DNA from: Planctomycetaceae bacterium
GTDB lineage: Bacteria; Planctomycetota; Planctomycetia; Pirellulales; UBA1268
Direction of reading: 5' to 3'
NCBI GenBank assembly: GCA_011523305.1
Contig: WTHB01000030.1
Location: forward strand, 1-58,937
DNA length: 58,937 bases
Below are positions 15,591 through 24,527 of the stretch, piece by piece (within the stretch, counting starts at the first letter, position 1; each line of letters begins with the position of its first letter). The position numbers were made by a program, and so were the translations under genes. Under the pieces are notes generated by a model. That model saw only the letters and a program-made list of their open reading frames with translations. It made no database searches and had not been told where the DNA came from.

Positions 15591-17243
15591 TCATTTACGC
15601 CGTGCCTCGGTCATCTTGCGATTCATCAAACCAACGTGATTATAAAAGTCGATAAGCCCCTCTTCTTTTTCTCCTCCGGCGATAAGTGATTTAGCAAGTC
15701 TCTCAGATTTCTGCAGCGCTGCCATCTTAGCCTGCTCTTGCCGAACTGTTCCTGTCGTTGGTCCGCCAAATGAGTCGTCTTGCATCATCTTCTCCAAGAC
15801 ACCAATAGCTCTTGCATATTCACCTTGTTTCAGAAACACCTCAACCATAGTTGCTGGGTACTGTGGCGATTGCTCAAGTGCTGGATAAATATCAATTGCT
15901 CGTTCGTAGAGTTTTAAGGCAGCGTCCTCGTCATCCTTGCGTAACTGCTGATCTCCAAGCCAGACGTATGCCTGCCAGGCCTGATCATTCATGGCGACTG
16001 CGTAGGCCCACAATGCCTTTGAACTTTCCCAATGCGTGGCTTGTCGCTGACTCATAACGGTCAGCAGCAATCCCACCACACAAAGACAGCCACGCCCCAC
16101 GATCTGGAGGCCCACCGACTGATTTTGGAGCACCGCTGTTACACCACCCACAAATCCACCGATTAGTCCAATCATTGGCAGATAGAGGAAATGGTCACTG
16201 ACCCAGGAAACTCGCATAAATGACATTGGCACCAAACCAAGCACCGGGGCCACCATCAACGCAAAGAAGCCTCCAGCGAGTAAGGCATGCCGCCCCCAGC
16301 CGTGACGGTTTTGCCATATCAAAACAGCCATCATTGTCAGGCTAACCAATGGCAACAGCTGCCAAAGCTCAAAAGACTCTCCCATCCACCGTGGGTAGAT
16401 GGGCATGAGCCCTACTGGCCAGAAAGTCGTGACAAGATAAAACGCCAACGCCATACCAGCTGTAGTGACTCGTGCCAGTGGCTCGCCGATAGGCAAGACT
16501 TCACCAGCAATGGCTCGCTCGCGCTGATACCAGATGGTGATCAACCCCATTGTGATAGCGATCAGGAAGAGTGGCACCATGCGGAGCAGATCCTGTCGGC
16601 TGATCTGCTGTCGCTTCCACCAAGCGTACAGCAGGGTGAGCAGGGGCATGCCCACCATCGACGGCTTCGCCAGCAGTGCCAACAAAAAAGCCATCAGTGA
16701 CGCCTTGTACCACCTCTGCTGAGTGGATCCCGAGTCAGAATCGTCCTGCCACACCCAACAGAGACAGGCCAGCAAAAAGAATGGCAGTGACAATGTGTTT
16801 TTGATTTCTGAAATCCAGGCCACGCTCTCAACGCAGACTGGGTGGACGGCAAAGACAACCGCCGCCAACCAGGCTCCTGGTAGCTTTAGTTGTGCAAGCA
16901 GCCACCAGAGCAGCAGCCCGCTGATCGCATGCAGGGCAACGTTGACGAGATGATAGCCGGTTGGGTTTTCTCCAAACGCCTGCCACTCCAGCCACAGGGC
17001 GGTATAGGTGAGCGGGAAATAGTCTGGGCCATCTGGCTCAACCCAGATGGCAGCGAGCCCACCAAGTGAGCCTGACTGCACCATCCAGTTGTCTGTCACC
17101 AGAATGTGGTCGTCCCACAAAAACTCACTGTGGTAGACTGGCGTGTAGATCCAAACCACCGCCATTACCAAGACCGCAGCCTTGAGCAGCAAATTTCGGA
17201 ACCGCGTGAAACATGTGTGCTCGGGTGTGATGCTGGCCAGCAT
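15591..17243 (-). CDS. TMTC-like polytopic membrane protein with C-terminal TPR
   Basis: 550 residues. About ten hydrophobic helices occupy the first ~400 residues. The first loop carries SEFLWDDHILVTDN, and later come DYFPLTYTALWLEW, GYHLVNVALHAISGLLLWWL and VFAVHPVCVESVAWISEIKN. These are the acidic first-loop and HPVxxEsVAWIs signatures of the GT-C-like TMTC/DUF1736 group. The tail (about 410-500) has TPR-like helices (WQAYVWLGDQQLRKDDEDAA). Related proteins are O-mannosyltransferases that use polyprenyl-phosphate sugars, so this one may consume the product of the DPM1-like enzyme at 13394. That link is inference. Confidence 0.88.
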   Translation of the reverse strand: MLASITPEHTCFTRFRNLLLKAAVLVMAVVWIYTPVYHSEFLWDDHILVTDNWMVQSGSLGGLAAIWVEPDGPDYFPLTYTALWLEWQAFGENPTGYHLVNVALHAISGLLLWWLLAQLKLPGAWLAAVVFAVHPVCVESVAWISEIKNTLSLPFFLLACLCWVWQDDSDSGSTQQRWYKASLMAFLLALLAKPSMVGMPLLTLLYAWWKRQQISRQDLLRMVPLFLIAITMGLITIWYQRERAIAGEVLPIGEPLARVTTAGMALAFYLVTTFWPVGLMPIYPRWMGESFELWQLLPLVSLTMMAVLIWQNRHGWGRHALLAGGFFALMVAPVLGLVPMSFMRVSWVSDHFLYLPMIGLIGGFVGGVTAVLQNQSVGLQIVGRGCLCVVGLLLTVMSQRQATHWESSKALWAYAVAMNDQAWQAYVWLGDQQLRKDDEDAALKLYERAIDIYPALEQSPQYPATMVEVFLKQGEYARAIGVLEKMMQDDSFGGPTTGTVRQEQAKMAALQKSERLAKSLIAGGEKEEGLIDFYNHVGLMNRKMTEARRK

Positions 17244-17359
17244 TGTTGAAATCTAAGGTGGTTTTCGTGCGTCCCCGAACAACTGCCTTTAGTCTACCGC
17301 AGGAGTTTGAAGACAAAACGAACGCTGCTAGGGAATACCACACTCCAAATCGGCCACGT

Positions 17360-19192
17360 TCACCGTAACAACACACACAGCAGATCTCCCTTCGGGCTTT
17401 CAATAATGGTGGTGTACCCTACCTGCTTGAGCATGGCCTCAAGGCCAACAGCCCGATCGGAATAGCCGGCTCGGTTCACGTAGAGAGCGTCAAAGCCTCT
17501 TTGCAGCATCATCTCGAGGGCTTGCTTGGCATTGGACTCATCGAGCATCGTTGCTCTGCCCTGCCCATGACGTTCCGCCCCGCGGAACAACTGCCGCTCC
17601 ACCTCGTGCTGCCATTGCAGCGTGCTACCACTGGCACCAACTGAGAAGTGCAGCTGTTGGCTGGAAAGAAACGGTCGATAGTGGGTCGACGGCGGCAACT
17701 CTTTCAATGGTCGCCCCACCATCACTGGCAACTGGAACACCATCGGCTTCTTGCCATCGGCCGCAACCGGCAGGGCTGCCTCCATCGCCACGACAAAGAC
17801 TCGGTCGGAATCGACCGCAGTAGCAATCGCCGCCTGTTGGTCGGCGGTTGGGGTGCGGGGCAACTGATCCCACAGCACAAGGGCTGTGCTGGCGAGCGTT
17901 GCCGCAACCGCAATCGCCTTTACGCGACCTGGGCCCACGGTCATCGCAGCCTGCTGCTGCCAGGCGGTCAGCCGGCTGCCGACATAGAGTAGTGCCAGCA
18001 GCAGCACGACGATGCTATAGCGAATCGCGGTGCGAAATAGTGTAAATCCAGTGAAGGCAGCGATGATGGCGTTGAGCCCGCCCGTGGTGAACATGATGAT
18101 GATCCAGAGCACCCACCAGGCTTCGAGCGGCACATTCTCAGACCTTCCTTCGATCATCGCCCGCACGGCCGCGCCTGCCAAGAACAGCAGGCAGCCAATG
18201 CCGAGCAGGCCAAGGTAGCCCGAGCCTTCTTCGTCGTTGAGTACCGACGCAGCCCGATGGTTGCGACCGAAGACTGCGAACTCCGAGGAGTGATGATTGA
18301 CGGGCGGAATAAATAGATCGACAAGTTTAAGACCATAGATGTCCATCCACTTGTATTCACGCTGGCTGACGATTGGTGTCGCATCACTATGGCCACCTTC
18401 TGGTGGGTGGGCCAACCTGTGGGTAATGGTGTCGAGGTTTGACAGCAGAAATGCAGTCGCGACTGCTGCAATCACCAATGCGGCAGGCTTCAGCGATGAC
18501 CAAGCCCGCTGCTGCCAAGCCCGAACTCCACCGCAGACAAGCACGATCTGGCAAAAAATATTGGCGTAGTACGTGTTCTGCAGTCCGGTCACGAACCCGA
18601 TCCATCCGGCCCACCAGAGGCGGCGACTGCCCGCTGAGAGGCCTTGCCCCGCGGCCATCCACCTCCAGACCAGCGGAAACAAGGGTAGGTACCAGATGTA
18701 TTGGCAACTCACGTGATGGGGTTGCTGGGCAAATTGATACGGTGCAAGGCCGAAAGCAAGCCCGCCGAGGAACGCCCAGGGAGTGGCGATGCCATAGCCG
18801 CGCCGTGCAACAAGATAGAAGGTTGCCGCGGCCATAAGGTGGCCGAGGAGGACGCCGATATTGGTACCCACGAACACGCCCCACCAGCGAAAAAGCAGGG
18901 CAAATAAGCTCAGCAGCACTTCATCGGGTGTCGGAAAACGATCCCACCCCCCCGTGTCAGGCGCCGCCAACGTACTGACTGGCTTCCAGCCAAAAGGAAG
19001 GAACCCCTCGTCATTCACCGACTTAAAGTAGGCTGACGCCCCAATAAAATCAGAGTAGACAGGGTCAAGATAGCGTGTCGGTAAGGCCCAGGCATCAGGT
19101 GTCCACTTTGCCTGAGCCGTGCACCACCCCGCGGCCACGACAAGGATCAGCAAACAAACGGCGGGGGCATCGCACTTTTTCATATTCTTCAT
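17360..19192 (-). CDS. Large polytopic membrane protein, GT-C-like
   Basis: 610 residues, not assigned to a named family. An N-terminal membrane helix is followed by an extracytoplasmic loop containing DPVYSDFIGASAYF and FPTPDEVLLSLFALLF, then about ten more helices up to residue ~430 and a soluble C-terminal domain. The shape, with acidic residues in the first loop, resembles GT-C glycosyltransferases acting on lipid-linked sugars. Upstream lies a SAM methyltransferase gene and downstream the TMTC-like gene, all on the minus strand within a polysaccharide block. A role in surface glycan assembly is inferred from shape and neighbours only. Confidence 0.85.
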   Translation of the reverse strand: MKNMKKCDAPAVCLLILVVAAGWCTAQAKWTPDAWALPTRYLDPVYSDFIGASAYFKSVNDEGFLPFGWKPVSTLAAPDTGGWDRFPTPDEVLLSLFALLFRWWGVFVGTNIGVLLGHLMAAATFYLVARRGYGIATPWAFLGGLAFGLAPYQFAQQPHHVSCQYIWYLPLFPLVWRWMAAGQGLSAGSRRLWWAGWIGFVTGLQNTYYANIFCQIVLVCGGVRAWQQRAWSSLKPAALVIAAVATAFLLSNLDTITHRLAHPPEGGHSDATPIVSQREYKWMDIYGLKLVDLFIPPVNHHSSEFAVFGRNHRAASVLNDEEGSGYLGLLGIGCLLFLAGAAVRAMIEGRSENVPLEAWWVLWIIIMFTTGGLNAIIAAFTGFTLFRTAIRYSIVVLLLALLYVGSRLTAWQQQAAMTVGPGRVKAIAVAATLASTALVLWDQLPRTPTADQQAAIATAVDSDRVFVVAMEAALPVAADGKKPMVFQLPVMVGRPLKELPPSTHYRPFLSSQQLHFSVGASGSTLQWQHEVERQLFRGAERHGQGRATMLDESNAKQALEMMLQRGFDALYVNRAGYSDRAVGLEAMLKQVGYTTIIESPKGDLLCVLLR

Positions 19193-19225
19193 TGGTCTTA
19201 AGCCACCACCACCGCCGCAGCCTCA

Positions 19226-19918
19226 TCAACAAGGTTTGGTTGCGATAAGGGTTAGAAAGTGCGCATGCCGAACATCTAGCCGCCCCAGTCCGGCCGGCAG
19301 CGGATAGTAGCCGGCACCACGAATGCCCTGCACATGAAAGCCATGAGCTTCAAAAAATTCCCTAAGTCCTCGATATGAAAAAATGACTTTGTGCGTCCAT
19401 GTCTTCATATGGTCGGACTCACCACGATGCAACGCCAACGGATTCCCTATCCCAAGCCGCCGCTCAGAAAGGTTGGTCAGTGAAAACATCTGCCAGCCCA
19501 AGGCCATAGCAAACACATTGTGCCAACTGGAACCGTTTTCTGTACTGATAATGACAGTTCCTCCGGGGCGTAAAACCCTGAAGATTTCTGCCGCAAAGAG
19601 GTCGATATCGGCGACATGCTCAATCACCTGATTGGCGTGAACAAGATCGAATCCTGCCGATGGGAGGGGAAGATTCGCCGCTAAGTCGGCTTTGGTCACA
19701 TAGATGCCGCGCTCCTCCGCTGCACTGGCTCGCTCCGGCACAATTTCAACACCCTGTACCGTTTTTGCTTGGGCGGCATTTGCAACCTGAACCGACCACT
19801 CGCCATCATCACACCCCAAATCAAGGAAGGTGTCCACTCGGTGCGGGCACATGTCAAGGATGTTCTGCCTATTCAGTTTCATCGCCGCATCAAACTGTTT
19901 CTGAAACCAAACCTTCAT
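19226..19918 (-). CDS. Class I SAM-dependent methyltransferase
   Basis: 230 residues from the ATG at 19918, chosen because GAGAGG lies a few nt upstream; the frame extends 18 codons further. Motif I is TFLDLGCDDGEWSVQVA. It is followed by VQGVEIVPERA, then AGFDLVHANQVIEHVADIDL and IFRVLRPGGTVIIST. This is the Methyltransf_11/UbiE-like pattern common in glycan clusters, where such enzymes O-methylate sugars or cap chains. It is the first gene of a minus-strand run (methyltransferase, GT-C-like, TMTC-like) and is divergent from the flippase gene. The substrate cannot be told. Confidence 0.9.
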   Translation of the reverse strand: MKVWFQKQFDAAMKLNRQNILDMCPHRVDTFLDLGCDDGEWSVQVANAAQAKTVQGVEIVPERASAAEERGIYVTKADLAANLPLPSAGFDLVHANQVIEHVADIDLFAAEIFRVLRPGGTVIISTENGSSWHNVFAMALGWQMFSLTNLSERRLGIGNPLALHRGESDHMKTWTHKVIFSYRGLREFFEAHGFHVQGIRGAGYYPLPAGLGRLDVRHAHFLTLIATKPC

Positions 19919-20083
19919 TCCACACCTCTCAGCTGACCCTTCTTCCAAGTACACTGATTGCTGTCCCCACAATACCGAAAACCGATCGTCTTCTCACCTC
20001 ACGCCCTGCAAACCCTTCGAAGGCACACGGGCGCTGCATTCGCCCGTGAACAAACAGCCTATCCCCAAGTCGTTTCTGTATCG

Positions 20084-21337
20084 ATGAACCTTCTTCGTAA
20101 TCGACTTCTGCGGGCGAGCAGCTACCTAACGCTGGCTACCCTCTTCGCGGGCGGCCTGGGATATGTTTTCCAGGTGCTCATGGGCCGCCTCCTTTGTGAT
20201 TCCGACTTCGCTGTTTTTAGTTCCCTAAATTCTCTCACCATGATTGTTGGCTCCCCCCTCGCCGCTCTCATGATGCTCATTGCCAGACGGGTTGCCTCGC
20301 TCAACGCTGCAGACACGGCTGCCGGTCTCCCAAAGCTTTACCACTTCTGGCAGACCCGCGTCCTAGGCGCTTTTCTTGTCCTTGGATGCATTCTGGCGTG
20401 GACCATACCCCAGGTACAGGCTTTTGTGAAAACAAGCGACGGTATCGCCATCTGGCTTTTTTGGAGTGTGCTGACAATTAATGCGCTCGTCCTCGTGAAC
20501 GCCGCCTTTCTCCAGGGATTCCAGCGGTTCGCCTGGCTAGGGGGGCTTAGCGTAGTCATTGTCGTGCTTAAAATTGGAATCGCGTGTGGGCTGATTGGGG
20601 CCGCAAACTGGGGCCTTCACGGGGTCCTCGCTGGCATGCTGTCCGCGGGGTTTATCATCTGGATCGCGGGACTCATTCACCTCCAACAGACCTTCCCCCC
20701 TCAACAAGATCAGTGCGAACCCGAGGCTTATGGATTTCCTCTGCACGAAGTCGTTTCGTGTCTCTCCGCAACGGTGGGCTTTGCGGTGCTAAGTCAAGCC
20801 GATGTGCCAGTTGCCAATCGGGTTTTTCCTTCTGAGATCGCTGCTTCCTATGCAGCTGCCGCAGTTTTGGGCAAGGCAGTCCTCTACCTCCCAGGTGGCA
20901 TTGCGCTGGCCCTGTTCCCGATGGTGGCCGCGAATGAGCACTGCACACAGTCACGCGTAAGTCTTCTGCGCCAGGCGCTAACGACGACCTTTTTGGCATG
21001 CTGCGCTGCTGCCACCTTCTACTCTTTTTTCGGGAATTTCCTCATTCAGTTGGCTTATGGCAATCGATATCCCCAGGCCGGCGGAATCCTCGCGATGTAC
21101 GGCTGGGCCATGGTTCCTCTGGCCCTTGTCCTCGTACTCAAAAACTTCTTTATCGCTTCGGCAAATATTTGGGAAGGTTTTTTGGTGGCTAGTGGCGGAG
21201 CCATTCTTTTGTTTCTTCTGTGGCATCAGGCCACTTCACCCTCGACGGTTCTCATGCTCGTCGGCACATTGAGTGCTACGGTCTGCACCATCACCTATGG
21301 CTTACACACGGTTCACCTAAGAGCCCACAGCACGTGA
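20084..21337 (+). CDS. Polysaccharide flippase (Wzx/MATE-like superfamily)
   Basis: 417 residues from the ATG at 20084; the frame is open upstream to 19958, but that part overlaps the divergent methyltransferase gene and carries no signal or helix. About 12 membrane helices: RASSYLTLATLFAGGLGYVF begins the first, and QVLMGRLLCDSDFAVFSSLN follows, the usual start of Wzx/RfbX proteins. These flip undecaprenyl-linked repeat units to the outer face. It sits among glycosyltransferases, which supports the call. No Shine-Dalgarno is seen at the chosen start. Confidence 0.88.
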   Translation: MNLLRNRLLRASSYLTLATLFAGGLGYVFQVLMGRLLCDSDFAVFSSLNSLTMIVGSPLAALMMLIARRVASLNAADTAAGLPKLYHFWQTRVLGAFLVLGCILAWTIPQVQAFVKTSDGIAIWLFWSVLTINALVLVNAAFLQGFQRFAWLGGLSVVIVVLKIGIACGLIGAANWGLHGVLAGMLSAGFIIWIAGLIHLQQTFPPQQDQCEPEAYGFPLHEVVSCLSATVGFAVLSQADVPVANRVFPSEIAASYAAAAVLGKAVLYLPGGIALALFPMVAANEHCTQSRVSLLRQALTTTFLACCAAATFYSFFGNFLIQLAYGNRYPQAGGILAMYGWAMVPLALVLVLKNFFIASANIWEGFLVASGGAILLFLLWHQATSPSTVLMLVGTLSATVCTITYGLHTVHLRAHST

Positions 21338-21420
21338 CAAGCCTCTCTCGAAGATTTCGAACCAAAAGTCCTGCCTACTGACTGTTGTGCTGTCATTCCC
21401 GAGTACGAGGAGTTCCCGAC

Positions 21421-22269
21421 TTGCTCTTTTACATTGGCTACTTTTACCGCAAGTTCGTCACCAATGCCTTTGAGATCGCGCGCCCACGGTGGGCGGCATA
21501 CCGACTCCACCTAGCCTACGTCGCCTCAAAGCTCTGGAAGTCCTTTTCTTGGCAGACATTCGCCACTTTCGATGCCATCACTACAACTGAGGCCCATTAT
21601 TTCATCCGGCCAAAAACATTCGATGCAATTTGCGCGAGTCCTGACTATGAACGCCCTGATATCGAACTCACCAAACAACTCATCTCCACGCAACTGAAGC
21701 GGGGCAATACTGTCCTCTACATGGACATCGGTGCCAATATTGGATGCTACGGGATTCGCTTAGCCAACGCCTTCCGCAACACCAGCGGCCTCTCAATTTT
21801 GGCCTACGAGCCTTACCCAGGTTCCTATGAGTTGCTACAAAAAAACATCATGGCCAACCAACTGTCTGGCCGGATCAAGGCTCTCAACCTAGCGTTGGGT
21901 GACGTTACTGGGAACGCACAGCTTTGGATCAACGAGAAAGACGCCGGGAGCAACTCTCTTCGGCCCGAATCAGCAGCAGCATCAAGTGCTACTGCCCCCG
22001 TGACCGTTTCTCGACTTGACGACGATGAAACTGCGTGGGCAGCACGTCGCCAAGCCACGGTTCTTTTTCTAAAGCTTGATTGTGAGGGAACGGAAATTCC
22101 TGTCCTGCAGGGTGGGCAACGGTTTCTCTCTCATTCATCACACGTAATGCTTATGGTAGAGGACTGCGTTGACAGGCAAGTGGAAACGTTTCTTGCGCAA
22201 CACCAGTGGGAACGCTTTGCGAAGCTAACGCCCTACAACAGTTTCTGGCGAAAACGCTCGGCGTCATAA
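21421..22269 (+). CDS. FkbM-family methyltransferase
   Basis: 282 residues from the TTG at 21421, chosen because GAGGAG lies 8 nt upstream; another TTG opens the frame at 21385. VLYMDIGANIGCYGIRLANA is the SAM-binding motif, ILAYEPYPGSYELLQKNIMA carries the acidic ribose-binding residue, and FLKLDCEGTEIPVLQGGQRF is the FkbM signature. FkbM enzymes methylate hydroxyls of sugars or polyketides; in glycan clusters they modify polysaccharide residues. It follows the flippase gene on the same strand and overlaps the convergent epimerase gene by 6 nt. Confidence 0.9.
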   Translation: MLFYIGYFYRKFVTNAFEIARPRWAAYRLHLAYVASKLWKSFSWQTFATFDAITTTEAHYFIRPKTFDAICASPDYERPDIELTKQLISTQLKRGNTVLYMDIGANIGCYGIRLANAFRNTSGLSILAYEPYPGSYELLQKNIMANQLSGRIKALNLALGDVTGNAQLWINEKDAGSNSLRPESAAASSATAPVTVSRLDDDETAWAARRQATVLFLKLDCEGTEIPVLQGGQRFLSHSSHVMLMVEDCVDRQVETFLAQHQWERFAKLTPYNSFWRKRSAS

Positions 22270-23406
22270 CGGCTCGCTAAGGTGAGTTTCTCTACCTGAA
22301 CCGGCCTCTGCTTGAGCAGGCTCGATGAGGGCCGATGCGATACGTTGGCTGGGGCTGATACCAACAGCAATGGGCTGCCTATTGTACCGCATTGGTTCCT
22401 TTAGAAACGCGTCAATAGTCACTGGATCCTTCATACTGAGGACCACGTTTTCCCCCACCCCTTCCTGCCGCTCGGTTTCTTTCCGAAGCACAAGGCACGC
22501 CTTACCCAAATAGCAACTCTCTTCCTGATTGCTACCGCCATCGGTCACGATGTACTCTGCCCCTTGCAGCAGATGTGTAAAGTCGATGTAGCCTTGGCGA
22601 GGGAGCGGCACAATTCTTGGATTGTTCTGAAGCCGATCCAAGAGGGCTTCCCGCTTAAAGGCTGCGAGAGCGGGTTGATGGAGAATGGTCACGCAGGGAA
22701 GGTGGTCTGCTGCCGCTTCTATACGTTCAACAATGAGCCGGAGAAATTTGGCATCAAATAGATTTTCCTGGCGGTGACAGACAAATAGGAAGTACTGCTT
22801 CGGAAGCCGAGCCTTGAGTTCGACAGAGATTGGCATGGCCAATGCCATCTGCATGGCATCGACAAGTGTGTTCTCCTGCGTATCGATGATGTGGCGTATC
22901 CGTGTCGCACGAAGATTGTTCATAGCCCATTCCCCAGGGCAAAAAGCCCATGTTGCGAGTTTTGACACACCCACCCGGCAAAACTCCTCTGGGAACGGAC
23001 GGAGCAGATTAAAACTCCGCAGCCCGGCCTCGACATGAACAATCTCCGCCCCAGCAAGCCAGCCCGCAACCGCCCCAATCAGGGTGCTCATGGTATCCCC
23101 GTGCACAATCAATCGAGGGCGCCGAACGCGGTACCGCCGAAAAATTCGCCAGAGGGCGACTGGGGCGCAGAGCGCACAGGCAACGGCCCAAAAACCAAAG
23201 GCCCCTGTTGTTGGACGAGGCGGGCGCTGCCGCACCCAGTCAGCAATTCCCGACGGAAACACAAGGGGGAAGATATCGCTTTGTGTCAGGTCATTTTGAC
23301 CGGTGGCGACGCCAACGACACGCACTCCGTAATCGCGCAACGCAATGATGACAGGCCCTAACTTAATTAATTCGGCAATCGTTCCAATACAGACGAAGAC
23401 GGTCAT
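22264..23406 (-). CDS. UDP-N-acetylglucosamine 2-epimerase-like protein
   Basis: 380 residues. It has FVCIGTIAELIKLGPVIIAL at the start, then LIVHGDTMSTLIGAVAGWLA, EIVHVEAGLRSFNLLRPFPE and FVCHRQENLFD, and ends with YIVTDGGSNQEESCYLGKA. These are the WecB/MnaA positions (HGDT, VEAGLRS, HRQEN, TDxGG-QEE). The usual SGGIQEE is changed to GGSNQEE, so the substrate may differ from UDP-GlcNAc. The product would be UDP-ManNAc or a related sugar for the polysaccharide made by this block. It is the only minus-strand gene between the FkbM and GT2 genes. Confidence 0.88.
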   Translation of the reverse strand: MTVFVCIGTIAELIKLGPVIIALRDYGVRVVGVATGQNDLTQSDIFPLVFPSGIADWVRQRPPRPTTGAFGFWAVACALCAPVALWRIFRRYRVRRPRLIVHGDTMSTLIGAVAGWLAGAEIVHVEAGLRSFNLLRPFPEEFCRVGVSKLATWAFCPGEWAMNNLRATRIRHIIDTQENTLVDAMQMALAMPISVELKARLPKQYFLFVCHRQENLFDAKFLRLIVERIEAAADHLPCVTILHQPALAAFKREALLDRLQNNPRIVPLPRQGYIDFTHLLQGAEYIVTDGGSNQEESCYLGKACLVLRKETERQEGVGENVVLSMKDPVTIDAFLKEPMRYNRQPIAVGISPSQRIASALIEPAQAEAGSGRETHLSEPL

Positions 23407-23492
23407 AATAGGTTAGATAAAAGAAGCGGGCAGAATGCTGTTGCATCGCAGCGGCAGAGCGCACATCGCCTGACAACAATCCGGGCATTGAC

Positions 23493-24524
23493 ATGGTAGC
23501 ACGTCCCACGATCGCACTCATTGTTCCCACCTATAATATGGCGGATTATCTTGAACCACTGTGGGCATCCTTCAAGGCTGCCGGCCTCTTGGAAACGCTC
23601 ACGGAAATTATTTTTGTCGACGATGGATCGACGGATGCGACGCCCAATCAACTCCAACAAATCGCCACAGAGCATGACCGCGTCGTGGTAGTAACGCTGC
23701 CCGAAAACAGGGGCCGCTTTTGTGCACGCCAGCAGGGAGCTGTTCGGGCAACAAGCGAACGTCTGCTGTTTATCGATTCCCGAATTACCGTGACCTCCGG
23801 ATTTGCCGATGCCCTACAGCAGGTCGCACAGACTGCTTCTAATGTTGTCGGTCGCATCGACATTGACACCACGCTCAATCTCTACTGCCTGTACTGGCAA
23901 CGCACACACGAACTCATCTTCTGGAGGCACTATCAGGACACACAGGTCCCGCTGTTGCTCACGCCGGTGAACTATGACACGTACCTCAAGGGCACCGGCT
24001 TGTTTCTCTGCTCACGTCGTCTCTTTCTCGATGCCTGCAGAACGTTTGGCGATGCTCCGCCGCTCAGCGATGACACCGCGCTCATGCGGCTGATGGTCGA
24101 ACAGGAGCCGCTGGTTGTTCATCCTGCCCTACGGGGCAACTGGGTTCCCCGCGGCACACTCCTCGCATTCCTCGGACGGCTTTGGGAGCGAGGACCGCAG
24201 TTTGCGGAATACCATCTGTGGCAGCGTCGGGGTTTCTTTTTTTGGACCGTTGTGCTCGGGCTGCTGATCGTCTTCGGGCTTCTGTGGCTCAGCATCCGAG
24301 ATCCGCAGTACGGCCTGACGCTTTGGGCAGGCATTCTCGTCCTCATCACTCTGAGCACCACGCTCCTGAGCAAGTCGTTCAGAGAGTTTTTTCTCCTTGC
24401 GCCCCTCCATGTCATAGTTGTTTTCACTTGCGGCCTCTCCGTGGTCCGGGGGATTCTCTATCATTGCTGGCCATTCACCCGTTTCCGTGCCAACCGTGGC
24501 TCATTCACCAACCAGGCGACCTGA
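23493..24524 (+). CDS. GT2 glycosyltransferase with C-terminal membrane helices
   Basis: 343 residues. IALIVPTYNMADYLEPLWAS and TEIIFVDDGSTDATP are the GT-A nucleotide-sugar motifs; RLLFIDSRITVTSGFADALQ takes the place of the usual DxD line. The C-terminus has two hydrophobic helices (WTVVLGLLIVFGLLWLSI and a longer pair near residue 290) that anchor it in the cytoplasmic membrane. It is 3 nt upstream of the next GT2 gene, so the two are one operon. The donor and acceptor are unknown; participation in repeat-unit assembly is inferred. Confidence 0.9.
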   Translation: MVARPTIALIVPTYNMADYLEPLWASFKAAGLLETLTEIIFVDDGSTDATPNQLQQIATEHDRVVVVTLPENRGRFCARQQGAVRATSERLLFIDSRITVTSGFADALQQVAQTASNVVGRIDIDTTLNLYCLYWQRTHELIFWRHYQDTQVPLLLTPVNYDTYLKGTGLFLCSRRLFLDACRTFGDAPPLSDDTALMRLMVEQEPLVVHPALRGNWVPRGTLLAFLGRLWERGPQFAEYHLWQRRGFFFWTVVLGLLIVFGLLWLSIRDPQYGLTLWAGILVLITLSTTLLSKSFREFFLLAPLHVIVVFTCGLSVVRGILYHCWPFTRFRANRGSFTNQAT

Positions 24525-24527
24525 TCC